This document shows, in pieces, positions 9,584 to 19,435 of a stretch of DNA of 64,000 bases (positions within the stretch are counted from its first letter, which is position 1; each line of letters begins with the position of its first letter). A program made the translations under genes and the position numbers. The notes beneath the pieces were generated by a model. The model made no database searches and was not told the DNA's origin. It saw only the letters and a list, made by a program, of their open reading frames with translations. Origin of the DNA: Neoroseomonas alkaliterrae (GTDB lineage: Bacteria > Pseudomonadota > Alphaproteobacteria > Acetobacterales > Acetobacteraceae); NCBI RefSeq assembly GCF_014199195.1, contig NZ_JACIJE010000006.1:1-64000 (forward strand). Direction: 5' to 3'.

Positions 9584-10942
9584 ATGGCGTCGGCGTCCGA
9601 GCAGGCGATGGCGAGCCTCAACTTCGGGGTTCTGGCCAAGGCGACCGAGCTCAAGAAGCGCATCTGGTTCACCCTGGGTGCGCTGATCGTCTACCGCATC
9701 GGCACCTACGTGCCCGTGCCCGGCGTGGATGCCGCGGTGATGGGCGAGATCCTGGCCCAGCACGGCGGCGGGATCCTCGGCATGTTCGACATGTTCTCGG
9801 GCGGCGCACTCGGGCGCATGACGGTCTTCGCCCTGAACATCATGCCCTACATCAGCGCCTCGATCATCGTGCAGCTGATGACGGCGGCGATTCCCTCGTG
9901 GGAGCAGCTCAAGAAGGAAGGCGAGGCGGGGCGGAAGAAGCTCAACCAGTACACCCGATATCTCACGGTGCTGATCGCGCTGTTCCAGGCCTGGGGCATC
10001 GCCATCGGGCTCGAGGGGATGCGCGGGCAGTTCGGCGCCGCGGTCTACGACCCGGGCTGGTTCTTCCGCATCTCCTGCGTGACGACGCTGGTCGGCGGGA
10101 CGATGTTCCTGATGTGGCTCGGCGAGCAGATCACCGCCCGCGGCGTGGGCAACGGCATCAGCCTGATCATCTTCGCCGGCATCGTCGCGAATCTGCCCTC
10201 GGCGCTGGTGAGCACGCTGGAGCTCGGCCGCACCGGCGCGCTCTCGACCTTCTTCATCATCTTCTTCCTGCTTGCCGCGCTCGCCATCATCTTCGTCGTG
10301 GTGTTCATCGAGCGGGCGCAGCGGCGCATCCCGGTGCAGTATCCCAAGCGCCAAGTCGGCAACCGCATGTTCAGCGGCGAGGCGACGCACCTGCCGCTCA
10401 AGCTGAACACCGCGGGCGTCATCCCGCCGATCTTCGCCTCTTCGCTTCTTCTGTTGCCGGCGACGATCGCGGGCTTCTCGACGGACCCGACGCAGGAAGG
10501 CTGGCTGCAGACCATCAGCGCGATGCTTGGCCATGGGCGCCCGCTCTATATGGGCCTCTACATGGCGCTGATCGCCTTCTTCGCCTTCTTCTACACGGCG
10601 GTGGTGTTCAACCCGGCCGACACGGCGGACAACCTGAAGAAGTACGGCGGCTTCGTGCCCGGCATCCGGCCCGGCCAGCACACGGCGGAGTATCTCGACC
10701 GCGTGCTCACCCGGCTGACCGTGGTCGGCGCCTTCTACCTCTGCGTCGTCTGCATCATCCCGGAGGTGCTGATCAGCCAGTATGGCGTGCCCTTCTATTT
10801 CGGCGGGACCTCGCTGCTGATCATCGTCTCGGTGACCATGGACACGGTGTCGCAGGTGCAGTCGCACCTCTTCGCCCACCAGTATGAAGGGCTGATCAAG
10901 AAGGCCCGGCTCGGGGGGCGCGGGATGCCGCGGCCGCGCTAG
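9584..10942 (+). CDS. secY: Preprotein translocase subunit SecY
   Basis: 452 aa, the pore subunit of the SecYEG translocon in the inner membrane, with ten expected transmembrane helices. The first helix region has [13 protein letters not shown]. The plug region [19 protein letters not shown] and the cytoplasmic loop with [10 protein letters not shown] and [15 protein letters not shown] are all present, as is the C-terminal [14 protein letters not shown]. It lies between rplO and adk, as in most alphaproteobacteria. Confidence 0.99.
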   Translation: MASASEQAMASLNFGVLAKATELKKRIWFTLGALIVYRIGTYVPVPGVDAAVMGEILAQHGGGILGMFDMFSGGALGRMTVFALNIMPYISASIIVQLMTAAIPSWEQLKKEGEAGRKKLNQYTRYLTVLIALFQAWGIAIGLEGMRGQFGAAVYDPGWFFRISCVTTLVGGTMFLMWLGEQITARGVGNGISLIIFAGIVANLPSALVSTLELGRTGALSTFFIIFFLLAALAIIFVVVFIERAQRRIPVQYPKRQVGNRMFSGEATHLPLKLNTAGVIPPIFASSLLLLPATIAGFSTDPTQEGWLQTISAMLGHGRPLYMGLYMALIAFFAFFYTAVVFNPADTADNLKKYGGFVPGIRPGQHTAEYLDRVLTRLTVVGAFYLCVVCIIPEVLISQYGVPFYFGGTSLLIIVSVTMDTVSQVQSHLFAHQYEGLIKKARLGGRGMPRPR

Positions 10943-10957
10943 GGGGAACACCACGTC

Positions 10958-11611
10958 ATGAATCTGATCCTGCTCGGACCGCCTGGGGCGGGGAAGGGGA
11001 CACAGGCCAAGCGGCTCGAGGAGCAGTTCGGCATCGCCCAGATCTCGACCGGCGACATGCTCCGTGCCGAGGTCAAGTCGGGCAGCGAGATCGGCCTGCA
11101 GGCGAAGGCGATCATGGAGCGGGGCGAACTCGTGCCCGACGGCGTGATCACCGCCATGCTCGCCGCGCGGGTCTCGCGCCCCGATTGCGCGAAGGGCTTC
11201 ATCCTCGACGGCTTCCCCCGCACCGTGCCGCAGGCCGAGGCGCTGGACCGGATGCTGGCCGAGAAGGGGCTCCGGCTCGACCATGTGATCGAACTGAAGG
11301 TGGACGATGCCGCGCTGGTCGAGCGCATCGCCGGCCGCTTCACCTGCGCGAAGTGCGGGGCGGGCTACCACGACACCTTCAAGCCCACGGCGAAGCCCGG
11401 GGTGTGCGATTCCTGCGGCTCCACCGAGTTCACCCGCCGCGCCGACGACCGGGCCGAGACGGTCGCGGCCCGGCTCGAGGCCTACCACCGCCAGACGGCG
11501 CCGCTGCTGCCCTATTACGCGGCGCAGGGGAAGCTCTCGGGTGTGGACGGCATGGCCAGCATGGACGCGGTGGCGCGCCAGATCGGCGCGATCCTCACCG
11601 GGAAGGGTTGA
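10958..11611 (+). CDS. adk: Adenylate kinase with Cys4 lid
   Basis: 217 aa. Converts ATP + AMP to 2 ADP. The P-loop [10 protein letters not shown] starts at residue 7, the NMP site includes [10 protein letters not shown], and [13 protein letters not shown] is the adenylate kinase signature. The lid (about residues 126-165) contains two CxxC pairs (CAKCGAGY and CDSCGS), so it probably holds a structural zinc. It starts 15 bp after secY, consistent with co-transcription. Confidence 0.98.
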   Translation: MNLILLGPPGAGKGTQAKRLEEQFGIAQISTGDMLRAEVKSGSEIGLQAKAIMERGELVPDGVITAMLAARVSRPDCAKGFILDGFPRTVPQAEALDRMLAEKGLRLDHVIELKVDDAALVERIAGRFTCAKCGAGYHDTFKPTAKPGVCDSCGSTEFTRRADDRAETVAARLEAYHRQTAPLLPYYAAQGKLSGVDGMASMDAVARQIGAILTGKG

Positions 11612-11624
11612 CTCTCAGGGGGGC

Positions 11625-11745
11625 GGGGGCTAGATGGCCCCCTCCCGCGACCGGGCTCGCCCGGCCGCCGTTCATCGTTGCATGGATTGGTTCACTGCGC
11701 CGGAGGGGACGCTGCCCCGCACGGCGGTTATCGGGGCTCTGCCCC
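11625..11745 (+). promoter_or_regulatory. adk-rpsM intergenic leader with two hairpins
   Basis: This 146-bp gap (11612-11757) is the widest in the ribosomal cluster. It holds a GGGGGC/GCCCCC stem with a 6-base loop (11625-11642) and a GGGGC/GCCCC stem with a 3-base loop (11733-11745) just before the rpsM ribosome-binding site AGGAGAGG (11747-11754). This is the position of an alpha-operon leader. Whether a promoter or a ribosomal-protein binding site is present cannot be decided by eye. Confidence 0.4.
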
Positions 11746-11757
11746 AGGAGAGGCACT

Positions 11758-12135
11758 GTGGCGCGCATCGCCGGCGTGAACATCCCGACCAACAAGCGGG
11801 TGCTCATCTCGCTTCGCTACATCTACGGCATCGGGCCGCAGAACGCGAAGGAGATCTGCGGGAAGCTCGGCATCCCCGACGACCGTCGGGTGAACCAGCT
11901 CACCGATGACGAGGTCCTGAAGATCCGCGAGCTGATCGACCGCGAATACCAGGTCGAGGGCGACCTGCGGCGCGAGCAGGCGATGAACATCAAGCGGCTG
12001 ATGGACCTCGGCTGCTACCGGGGGCTCCGCCACCGCAAGGGCCTGCCGGTCCGCGGGCAGCGCACCCACACCAATGCCCGCACCCGCAAGGGCAAGGCCG
12101 TGCCCATCGCCGGCAAGAAGAAGGTGACGAAGTAA
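11758..12135 (+). CDS. rpsM: 30S ribosomal protein S13 (GTG start)
   Basis: 125 aa. The reading frame is set by [20 protein letters not shown], which puts the start on GTG at 11758, 3 bp after [28 protein letters not shown] and the basic tail are the S13 signature. S13 forms bridges to the 50S subunit and contacts P-site tRNA. First gene of the alpha operon; rpsK follows after 1 bp. Confidence 0.97.
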   Translation: MARIAGVNIPTNKRVLISLRYIYGIGPQNAKEICGKLGIPDDRRVNQLTDDEVLKIRELIDREYQVEGDLRREQAMNIKRLMDLGCYRGLRHRKGLPVRGQRTHTNARTRKGKAVPIAGKKKVTK

Positions 12136-12136
12136 G

Positions 12137-12541
12137 ATGGCCCGCGAACCCCGCGGCGGCGCCCGTGGCCCCGTCAAGCGCAAGGAACGGAAGAACATCA
12201 GCTCGGGCGTGGCCCATGTGCTGGCGTCCTTCAACAACACCATCGTGACCATCACCGACGCCCAGGGCAACGCCATCGCGTGGTCGTCCGCCGGCTCCCA
12301 GGGCTTCAAGGGCAGCCGCAAGTCCACCCCGTATGCGGCGCAGGTCGCGGCGGAGGATGCCGGGCGCAAGGCGCGCGAGCACGGCATGGAAACGCTCGAG
12401 ATCATGGTCAGCGGCCCGGGCTCGGGCCGCGAATCGGCGCTGCGCGCCCTGCAGGCGGTGGGCTTCTACGTCACCGCCATCAAGGACGTGACGCCCATCC
12501 CGCACAACGGCTGCCGCCCGCGCAAGCGTCGCCGCGTCTGA
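12137..12541 (+). CDS. rpsK: 30S ribosomal protein S11
   Basis: 134 aa. [20 protein letters not shown] and the C-terminal [18 protein letters not shown] are diagnostic. S11 lines the platform near the Shine-Dalgarno helix. It follows rpsM directly. No rpsD gene follows: the next gene is rpoA, as in many alphaproteobacteria where rpsD is elsewhere. Confidence 0.98.
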   Translation: MAREPRGGARGPVKRKERKNISSGVAHVLASFNNTIVTITDAQGNAIAWSSAGSQGFKGSRKSTPYAAQVAAEDAGRKAREHGMETLEIMVSGPGSGRESALRALQAVGFYVTAIKDVTPIPHNGCRPRKRRRV

Positions 12542-12614
12542 TTCGGACGCGCCGGAGCGCGCCCCGGGCGGGCGCGATGCCTTGCCGCCAAGCCAGCCGA
12601 CAGGAGATCGAAGA

Positions 12615-13628
12615 GTGCTCGAGAGGAATTGGCGTTCGCTGATCGAGACGCAGAAGACCGTCGAGATGGGCGCGGACCCGCTGCGCACGGCGACCGTCGC
12701 GCTGGAGCCGCTCGAACGCGGCTTCGGCATGACGCTCGGCAACGCGCTGCGGCGCGTGCTGCTGTCGTCGCTGCAGGGCGCGGCGGTGACGGCCATCCGC
12801 ATCGACGGCGTGCTGCACGAGTTCAGCTCCATCCAGGGCGTGCGCGAGGACGTGACGGACATCGTCCTGAACGTGAAGCAGCTCGCCATCCGCATGCAGG
12901 GCGAGGGGCCGAAGCGCCTCCAGCTCACCGCGACGGGCCCGGGCGAGGTGACCGCGGGGCAGATCCAGACCACCGGCGACATCGAGATTGCGAACCCCGA
13001 GCTCGTGCTCTGCACGCTCGATGACGGCGCGAAGCTCTCGATGGAACTGACGGTGGACGTGGGCAAGGGCTATGTCCCGGCTTCGGAGAACCGTCCCGAG
13101 GACGCGCCGATCGGCCTCATCCCGGTGGATGCGATCTACTCGCCGGTGCGCCGCGTGGCCTATCGCGTGGAGCCGACCCGCGTCGGCCAGAAGACCGACT
13201 ATGACAAGCTGGTCCTGACGGTCGAGACCGACGGCACGCTCGCGCCCGAGGATGCCGTCGGTGTCGCCGCGCGCATCCTGCAGGAGCAGCTTCAGATCCT
13301 GATCAACTTCGACGAGCCGCGCGCGCGGGTCGAGGAGGAGATCCGCGACGACCTGCCGTTCAACCGCAACCTGCTGCGCAAGGTGGACGAGCTCGAGCTC
13401 TCCGTCCGCTCGGCGAACTGCCTGAAGAACGACAACATCGTCTATATCGGCGACCTCGTGCAGAAGACCGAGCAGGAGATGCTCCGCACGCCGAACTTCG
13501 GCCGCAAGTCGCTGAACGAGATCAAGGAAGTGCTCGCCTCGATGGGCCTCAGCCTCGGCATGACTGTGACCGGCTGGCCGCCCGAGAACATCGAGGAACT
13601 CGCGAAGAAGGTGGAGGAGCCCTTCTGA
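12615..13628 (+). CDS. rpoA: RNA polymerase alpha subunit (GTG start)
   Basis: 337 aa from GTG at 12615 (reading [11 protein letters not shown]), 9 bp after CAGGAGA. The N-terminal assembly domain has [20 protein letters not shown] and [14 protein letters not shown]. The C-terminal helix-hairpin-helix domain ([20 protein letters not shown] and [16 protein letters not shown]) binds UP elements and activators. An in-frame ATG at 12582 would add 11 unconserved residues and lacks a good ribosome-binding site. Confidence 0.98.
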   Translation: MLERNWRSLIETQKTVEMGADPLRTATVALEPLERGFGMTLGNALRRVLLSSLQGAAVTAIRIDGVLHEFSSIQGVREDVTDIVLNVKQLAIRMQGEGPKRLQLTATGPGEVTAGQIQTTGDIEIANPELVLCTLDDGAKLSMELTVDVGKGYVPASENRPEDAPIGLIPVDAIYSPVRRVAYRVEPTRVGQKTDYDKLVLTVETDGTLAPEDAVGVAARILQEQLQILINFDEPRARVEEEIRDDLPFNRNLLRKVDELELSVRSANCLKNDNIVYIGDLVQKTEQEMLRTPNFGRKSLNEIKEVLASMGLSLGMTVTGWPPENIEELAKKVEEPF

Positions 13629-13655
13629 GGGGCCATCCGGTAAGGAATACGAACC

Positions 13656-14081
13656 ATGCGTCACGGAATTGCCGGGCGTAAGCTCAGCGTCACCTCCGCC
13701 CATCGCCTCGCCATGTTCCGCAACATGGCGACCTCGCTGCTGAAGCACGAGCAGATCACCACGACCCTGCCGAAGGCCAAGGAACTGCGCCCGTATGTCG
13801 AGCGCATCATCACCCTCGGCAAGCGCGGCGGGCTGCATGCGCGCCGCCAGGCGCTGGCGCAGATCCGCGACGAGAAGATCGTGGCCAAGCTCTTCGGCGA
13901 GATCGCCGAGCGCTACAAGGGCCGCGCGGGCGGCTACACGCGCGTCCTGCGCGCTGGCGTGCGCTACGGCGACGCCGCGACCATGGCGGTGATCGAGCTG
14001 GTGGACCGCAACGTGGCCGCGAAGGGCCAGGACAGCGGGCCGAAGCCCGAGGCCGCGGCGGAAGAGACCGCCGAGTCCTGA
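13656..14081 (+). CDS. rplQ: 50S ribosomal protein L17
   Basis: 141 aa. [20 protein letters not shown] and [20 protein letters not shown] identify L17, near the exit tunnel. The core ends at about residue 120 and is followed by a 20-residue acidic, Ala-rich tail ([14 protein letters not shown]). Last gene of the alpha operon; the terminator at 14110 follows. Confidence 0.98.
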   Translation: MRHGIAGRKLSVTSAHRLAMFRNMATSLLKHEQITTTLPKAKELRPYVERIITLGKRGGLHARRQALAQIRDEKIVAKLFGEIAERYKGRAGGYTRVLRAGVRYGDAATMAVIELVDRNVAAKGQDSGPKPEAAAEETAES

Positions 14082-14109
14082 CCACTGCGCGAAGAGGCAA
14101 CCGGATGAC

Positions 14110-14142
14110 GGGGCGGAGGGGCAACCTTCCGCCCCTTTTCTT
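14110..14142 (+). terminator. Rho-independent terminator after rplQ
   Basis: Stem GGGGCGGA/TCCGCCCC (14110-14117 and 14128-14135) with a short loop, followed by TTTTCTT. It lies 29 bp after the rplQ stop and closes the ribosomal superoperon. The next gene is on the opposite strand, so it may also serve that convergent gene. Confidence 0.85.
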
Positions 14143-14161
14143 GCGCGCCCGGCTCGCGCGC

Positions 14162-14629
14162 TCAGCGGGGGCCGATGATCTCCGCCAGCGCCGGGATGAA
14201 CCCCTGGATGGGCGGCCGCAGCGCCTCGGGCCAGGCGCGCGGGTCCGGCGGGACGGACAGGCGCACCGCGCCGTTCTCGGTCAGGATCAGGTACATCCTG
14301 TCGTCCTGGATGTCGTAGGCCAGGAAGGCGCCGCCGACCCGGCATCCCTCCGCGCGGCAGCCCCAGCCATAGAGGTAGCGGTCCCCGGCGATCGCCACCG
14401 GCGGGCCGGGGTCGCGCAGCCGCGCCGCCAGCACGCCGCGATGCCCGCCACTGTTGAAGCGCAGCCCGGTGGTCATTTCCGGGCGCTGCGCAAGCGCGAG
14501 CACCGGCTCCCCCACGACGCTGCGGACATCGTCCTGCGCCGCGGCCGGCGCTGCGGCCAGCACCGCCGCGGCCAACGCGCCGCGCCACCCGCGCAGCATC
14601 CGGCGCGAGAAGGGCGTGGGCGCGGCCAT
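14162..14629 (-). CDS. Secreted hypothetical protein, possibly Ivy-like
   Basis: 155 aa from the ATG at 14629; an in-frame ATG at 14659 is an alternative. Residues 1-32 look like a signal peptide (RGALAAAVLAAAPAAAQ), so it is probably periplasmic. The mature part has a single pair of cysteines, C91 and C96, in GWGCRAEGC, then a beta-rich stretch (AFLAYDIQDDRMYLILTENG). The C-x4-C spacing and following strands resemble the CKPHDC loop of the Ivy lysozyme inhibitor, but the key His is absent. The Ivy link is a weak inference. It is convergent with rplQ. Confidence 0.55.
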   Translation of the reverse strand: MAAPTPFSRRMLRGWRGALAAAVLAAAPAAAQDDVRSVVGEPVLALAQRPEMTTGLRFNSGGHRGVLAARLRDPGPPVAIAGDRYLYGWGCRAEGCRVGGAFLAYDIQDDRMYLILTENGAVRLSVPPDPRAWPEALRPPIQGFIPALAEIIGPR

Positions 14630-14705
14630 TCGCCGCCGTATCTGCCGGAGGGACATCATCCCGCCAGCATGTGCCCGATCTCGGCCGCCGCCGCTAGCGC
14701 CGCGC

Positions 14706-15671
14706 CTATTCGATGCTGATGTTCGCCGCCCGCACCAGCGCGGTCATCGCGGCGCGGCCCTCGGTGACGAAGCGGGCGAAGGCGCCCGGATCGTTACCGA
14801 CCGGCACGGCGCCGAGACGCGCGAGGCGCGTGCGGACCTCCTCCTCGGCCAGGGCCGCGGCGAGGGCCTCGTGCAGGCGCGCGGCGATGGGCGCGGGCGT
14901 GCCGGCCTGGGCGAAAAGGCCCACCCATTCGCTCACGTCGAAGCCTGGCAGGCCGGATTCGGCGAGGGTTGGCAGATCGGGCCGGTTCGCTTGGCGCGCC
15001 GCGGTGGCCACCGCGAGGAAGCGTGCCCGCCCCGCCTCGACCACGGGCCGGGCCGAGAGCGCGGTGATGAACACGCCGTCAAGATTGCCCGCCGCGGGGT
15101 CGCGCGCCGCGTCCGCGCCGCCGCGTTACGGCACGTGCTGCACCTCGATCCCGGCCTCGCGGGCGAAGCGCGCGAGGCCGAGATACCCGGCCGTCGCATT
15201 GCCCTGGGTGCCCATGTTGATGGTGTTCGGCCGCACCTTGGCCGCGGCGATGAAGGCGGCGATGTCGCGCGCGGGGAAGTCGGCCTTCACCGCGACCACC
15301 TGCGGGAATGTGCAGATCTGGCTGATCGGCAGAAAGGCGGTCGCGTAGTCGAAAACCAGCCCGCGCAGCAGCGCGCGGTTCACGATGTGGGAGGAGGCGT
15401 CCCAGAGCAGCGTGTAGCCGTCCGCCGCGCTGCGCGCGACCTCCGCCCCGCCGATGGAGCCGCTGGCGCCGGTGCGGTTCTCGACGACGAAGGTGGCCGA
15501 AAGTCGTTCGCCCATGCGCGGCAGGATGGTGCGCGCCGCGGAATCCGCGGCTCCCCCGGCGGCGAAGGGGACAAGCACCCGGATCGGGCGGGCCGGCCAG
15601 GCCTGCGCGAAGGCGGGGCGGGCGAGGGGCAGGGCGGCGGCGGCGAGCAGCGTGCGGCGGGCGAGGGTCAT
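14706..15671 (-). pseudogene. Tripartite tricarboxylate transporter receptor (TctC/Bug), broken by one stop codon
   Basis: A single reading frame holds the whole Bug-family protein, but codon 182 is TAA (bases 15126-15128). Before it lie a signal peptide (MTLARRTLLAAAALPLARPA) and RPIRVLVPFAAGGAADSAAR, ending EVQHVP-stop. After it the same frame continues RGGADAARDPAAGNLDGVFI and LPTLAESGLPGFDVSEW to a normal end. In intact family members this position is Tyr (HVPYRGG), so TAC/TAT to TAA is one base change. No tctA or tctB is nearby. A sequencing error cannot be excluded. Confidence 0.85.
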
Positions 15672-15767
15672 GTCCAGGTCTCCCAGATCTCGCGCGTCGC
15701 GTGGTTGCGCGCCGGCCCGCCGTCAAGCCGCATGGCGCGCCGGCCCGCGGCGCGGCAGGATGCGCGC

Positions 15768-16166
15768 ATGACGCTCGATCCCCTGATCGCCGCCCCCTTG
15801 CTCGTGCAGGCGCATGCCGCCGCGGCGGTGCTTGCCGCGCCGCTCGGCCCCGCGCAGTTCGTGCTGCCCAAGGCCGATGCGCAGCATCGCGCGCTGGGCC
15901 GGGTGTGGGTGCTGCTGATGGCGGTGGCGGCGGCGTCGGCGCTCGCGATCACCGGGTTGGCCGGGCCCGGGCGCTGGTCCCTGGTGCATCTGCGCGTACC
16001 GGTGCTGGCGCTGCTGCTGGCGCTCGCGGTGCTCGCCGCGCGGCGCGGGTGGGCCGAGCGGCATCGCTGGACGATGGTCGGGCTCTATCTCGGCGCCCCG
16101 CTGATCACGGGCGCCTTCACGCTGATGCCCGCGCGCATCATGCATCGCGTCCTTCCCGGGGGCTGA
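15768..16166 (+). CDS. DUF2306-like membrane protein
   Basis: 132 aa from the ATG at 15768. Four hydrophobic segments are visible (about residues 5-30, 45-66, 72-92 and 100-125). The PKADAQHRALGRVWVLLMAV region, with conserved His and Arg at the membrane edge, is typical of the DUF2306 family, whose function is unknown. It is close to the next gene (9 bp), so the two may be co-transcribed. It diverges from the broken tctC. Confidence 0.75.
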   Translation: MTLDPLIAAPLLVQAHAAAAVLAAPLGPAQFVLPKADAQHRALGRVWVLLMAVAAASALAITGLAGPGRWSLVHLRVPVLALLLALAVLAARRGWAERHRWTMVGLYLGAPLITGAFTLMPARIMHRVLPGG

Positions 16167-16175
16167 GTCCGCACC

Positions 16176-17162
16176 ATGGCGAAACCACCGCGCTACGACG
16201 ACCTGCCGCGCCCGGCCGGCGATCCGACGGGCCTGCCGCTCGCCTGGGGCGTCTGGGGGCCGGAGGACGAGATCGGCACGCTCAACCGTATCACCGATGC
16301 GACGGTCGCCGCGGCACGCGAGGAGATCCGCGACGGTCGCCGCTTCAACCTGAACTTGCCGCTCGACGAGCCCTTCGGCGCCGCGCTGCCCGGCGCGCAT
16401 CGGCGCCGCGCGGCGCCGCATCCGGTGATGGTGGCCGAGGAACAGCCCGGTCGCGTGACGCGCGACGACAGGCTCGACGGCTTCTGGCTGCAGGCGAGCA
16501 CGCAATGGGACGGGCTCAGCCACTTCGCCGACCCGACGCACGGCTTCTACAACCATGCGCCGCTGTCCTCGATCGTCCACGGGGCGGCAAGCCGCAACGG
16601 CATCGACAAGGCGCTGGCGCATGGCATCGCGGGGCGATGCGTGCTGGCGGACCTCGCGCGGCATTTCGCCCGGACCGGGCGCGCCTGGGGGCCGATGGGC
16701 GGCCGGCGCGCGACGGCCGAGGACCTCGCCGCCTGTCTCGCCGCGCAGGGGGTGGCGCTGCAGCCCGGGGACATCCTGCTGGTCCGCACGGGCTGGCTCG
16801 CGGCCTTCCGCGCGGCGCCGGATGCGGCGGCGCGGCATCGGCTGATCCAGGGCGAGAACGGCGCGCGGGACTATTCGGGCCTCGACGGCCAGGAGCCGAT
16901 GTGGCGCTTCCTGTGGGATGCCGGCGTCGCCGCCGTGGCGGCCGACAACCCGACGGTGGAGGCCTGGCCGATCTTCCCCTGGAAGCCGGCGCTGCACCTC
17001 GCCATCGCGAGGCTCGGGCTGTGCCTCGGGGAGTTCTTCGACCTCGAGGCGCTGGCGGCGGACAGCGCCGCGACCGGCCGCTGGACCGCCTTCCTGACGG
17101 CGGCGCCGCTGAACCTGCGCGGCGGCATCGGCAGCCCGGGGAATGCCATGGCGATCCGGTGA
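16176..17162 (+). CDS. Cyclase-family (kynurenine formamidase-like) metal hydrolase
   Basis: 328 aa. The PF04199-type fold is suggested by WGVWGPEDEIGTLNRIT at the N terminus, the ASTQWDGLSHFADPTHGFYNH region (Q110, D112, H116) and a C-terminal NPTVEAWP segment. Canonical members have HxGTHxDxPxH as metal ligands; this subfamily has QWDxxxH, so the metal site is modified. Substrates in the family include N-formylkynurenine, cyclic amides and esters. The substrate here is unknown. Confidence 0.75.
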   Translation: MAKPPRYDDLPRPAGDPTGLPLAWGVWGPEDEIGTLNRITDATVAAAREEIRDGRRFNLNLPLDEPFGAALPGAHRRRAAPHPVMVAEEQPGRVTRDDRLDGFWLQASTQWDGLSHFADPTHGFYNHAPLSSIVHGAASRNGIDKALAHGIAGRCVLADLARHFARTGRAWGPMGGRRATAEDLAACLAAQGVALQPGDILLVRTGWLAAFRAAPDAAARHRLIQGENGARDYSGLDGQEPMWRFLWDAGVAAVAADNPTVEAWPIFPWKPALHLAIARLGLCLGEFFDLEALAADSAATGRWTAFLTAAPLNLRGGIGSPGNAMAIR

Positions 17163-17339
17163 GCCGGCCGGGCCGTGCGCGGCGGGCGGCGGGGCTGCCG
17201 CTTCGTCCGCAGGCATGGCGCGCGGAAGCCTTGGCCCCTGTCTCGACCCGAGCATCGTGAGCGATCGGCAGCGCTGACGCGGAGTGTTTTCCGGCTCCTG
17301 CCGCCACCGCCGGCGGCCCATGCGCCGCGCGGGCCGGGA

Positions 17340-18077
17340 TCATCCGAGGCCGCGGAACGCGAGCCAGGCCCCGATCAGCCCCAGCGCGACCTGCACGATC
17401 CGCCGGAACGCCGCCTCGTCGAGCCGCTGCCGCAGACGCCGCCCGGCCGCCATGCCGAGGAAGGCCGGCACCAGCCCGGCGAAGGACGCGAGGCCGAGTT
17501 CCGCCGGCAGCATCCCGCCCCCCGCGAGCCCGGCCGCGATCGCGCCGTTCACCAGCACGACGGCAAGGCCGAAGCCCTGCACGAACTGCTCCCGCGGCAG
17601 CCGGATCGCCTGCAGCCAGGATGCGGCCGGCACCAGGAAACTGCCCGTCAGCCCGGCAATGGCTCCGGAGACGAGGCCGAGCGGCGGGCCGAGCCAGCGT
17701 TCCGCCCACGGCCCCGGCGCTGGCATGGCCGGCGCGGCGAGCGCAACCGCCGAGGACGCCACCAGGGTCAGCCCGAGCAGCCCCGAGAGCAGCACGGCAT
17801 CCGCCCGCGCGAGCTGCCCGGCCGCGATCCAGGCCGCGCCCGCCGCGCAGACCAGGAAGGCGCCGATCCGCGGCGCGACCCGGCGCAGGGTGCCGCCCGC
17901 GAAGGCCTGCCAGAGATTCGTAGCAAGCGAGGGCACCAGCATCAGCGCGATCGCCTCGGGCAGGGGGCGGAACAGCGCGAGCAACGCGATGCTGACCGTG
18001 GGCAGGCCGAAGCCCGCCACCCCCTTCACGAGGCCGGCGAGGAGGAAGATCGCGAGGACGGGGAGGAGGTCTGCCAT
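17340..18077 (-). CDS. TauE/SafE-family permease
   Basis: 245 aa with seven to eight predicted transmembrane segments. The start MADLLPVLAIFLLAGLVKGV with AGFGLPTVSIALLA, and the second-half repeat GLVSGAIAGLTGSFLVPAA, show the TauE/SafE two-repeat pattern. Members export sulfite, sulfoacetate or other organic anions. Its first 52 bp overlap the end of the preceding membrane-protein gene on the same strand, so translation is probably coupled. The substrate is not known. Confidence 0.85.
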   Translation of the reverse strand: MADLLPVLAIFLLAGLVKGVAGFGLPTVSIALLALFRPLPEAIALMLVPSLATNLWQAFAGGTLRRVAPRIGAFLVCAAGAAWIAAGQLARADAVLLSGLLGLTLVASSAVALAAPAMPAPGPWAERWLGPPLGLVSGAIAGLTGSFLVPAASWLQAIRLPREQFVQGFGLAVVLVNGAIAAGLAGGGMLPAELGLASFAGLVPAFLGMAAGRRLRQRLDEAAFRRIVQVALGLIGAWLAFRGLG

Positions 18078-19435
18078 GCCGCCATCCTGGCGCGGATGCG
18101 CGCCGCCTCGTTCAGGTCCGGCCCGAAGCGCGGCGCGAGGCCCAGCACCGCGGCCAGCGGCACCAGCCAGATGATCCGCGCCTGGTAGCGGTTATGCGGG
18201 CCCGACAGCGCGCCGGTGGCGAAGGCGTTGACCAGCACCGCGACCAGCATCCCCGCCACCAGCCCGCCGCGCAACCGGTCCCGCTGCCAAGCCGCGAGAG
18301 CGAGCGCGAAAAGCGCCAGCGGCAGCGCCAGCATCAGCGCCGGCCCATGCACCGCCAGGAAGGGTGCGGCATCCTGGCGCAGCGTGCCGCGCATCTGCGC
18401 GCCGGCATCGAAGCTCGCGAGCTCCCCGGGCGGCAGCCGCGCGATGGCGCGGCGCGCCGAGGCGGCGAGGTGCTCGCGGCCCAGCGTGTCGCCCACCTCG
18501 GTCATGGCGAGCTGGCGGAAGGTGTTGTGCAGCATCGCCTCGGCGACCTCGAGGGGCCGCTCGCGCAGGGTGCGCTCGATGATCTGCGCCGCCTCGGGCG
18601 CGAGCCGCATCCCGCCCATCGCGATGGCCCGGCCATCCGGCCTGCGGTTCGGCGGCGATTGCGGGTCCCACAGGAAGGCGTCGCTGTCCATCGGCAGGCG
18701 GGAGGCGAAGGCGCAGAGATACCAGCCGCTGGCCGGGCAATTGGCACGGATGGTCGCCGCGGCCGGGCCGTCGGCCTGCAGCCGCGCCAGCAGGAAGACC
18801 GCGCCATGCGGCGAGAGGCTCGCGCGCCCGAAGGCCCAGGCATTCGCCCCGGTCAGCGCGGCGACGGCCAGCGCCACCGGCAGCGCGGCGCGCAGCGGCG
18901 GCAGGATTCCCCCGCCCATCACCGCGACCACGAGCACCATCGCCACGGCGGTCGGCAGGTGGGAGAGATGCGTCGCGGTGGCGAAGGCGCCGAGGATGAC
19001 GAGCCAGGCTGTCTCGCCCCTCGTCAGCCTCTCCAGCGCGAAGCCGAGCAGCAGGATGCAGAGCGGCGCGACCGCGGCGAAGATGTCGGGCATCAGCGTC
19101 GCGGCGAACCAGGGCGCGGAGGTGAAGGCCGCGAGCGCGCCGCAGAGCAGCAGGTGGCCCGGGATGGTCGCCTCCCCGCGCGCGGCGCGCTGTGTGAGCC
19201 ACAGCAGGTGCGAGAGCGCCAGCAGTTGCGCCAGCAGCGCCGGCCACAGGCTCACGCCCCAATGGAACAGGTGCAGCGCCGCGCCGTAGGCCGGCGTCTT
19301 GTCCCACGGCCATTCGGGGATGAGCGTCTGGCCGAGATAGGAGACCGTGTCGATAAAGACGAGCGGATAGCCGTTCAGCACGATCGGCCAGCCGAGCAGC
19401 AGGGCGCCGGCGAGGATGACGAGAGCTGCGATCAT
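18026..19435 (-). CDS. Polytopic membrane protein, GT-C-like, tandem copy 2
   Basis: 469 aa from the ATG at 19435, which overlaps the stop of the upstream paralogue (ATGA). About ten hydrophobic helices. After helix 1 the first outer loop has NGYPLVFIDTVSYL (D29-T-x-x-Y33), reminiscent of the acidic residue in the first periplasmic loop of GT-C glycosyltransferases. Residues 206-256 form a hydrophilic block (SLSPHGAVFLLARLQADG and GWYLCAFASRLPMD) shared almost unchanged with copy 1. The last about 30 residues, Ser-rich, overlap the permease start. I know no characterised family; GT-C is inference. Confidence 0.7.
   Translation of the reverse strand: MIAALVILAGALLLGWPIVLNGYPLVFIDTVSYLGQTLIPEWPWDKTPAYGAALHLFHWGVSLWPALLAQLLALSHLLWLTQRAARGEATIPGHLLLCGALAAFTSAPWFAATLMPDIFAAVAPLCILLLGFALERLTRGETAWLVILGAFATATHLSHLPTAVAMVLVVAVMGGGILPPLRAALPVALAVAALTGANAWAFGRASLSPHGAVFLLARLQADGPAAATIRANCPASGWYLCAFASRLPMDSDAFLWDPQSPPNRRPDGRAIAMGGMRLAPEAAQIIERTLRERPLEVAEAMLHNTFRQLAMTEVGDTLGREHLAASARRAIARLPPGELASFDAGAQMRGTLRQDAAPFLAVHGPALMLALPLALFALALAAWQRDRLRGGLVAGMLVAVLVNAFATGALSGPHNRYQARIIWLVPLAAVLGLAPRFGPDLNEAARIRARMAAWQTSSPSSRSSSSPAS

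Noticed and set aside
14454-15767. Upstream extension of the DUF2306 reading frame by over 400 codons
   Set aside because: It lies opposite the broken tctC gene and reads as shadow sequence; the real gene starts at 15768 with normal hydrophobic segments.
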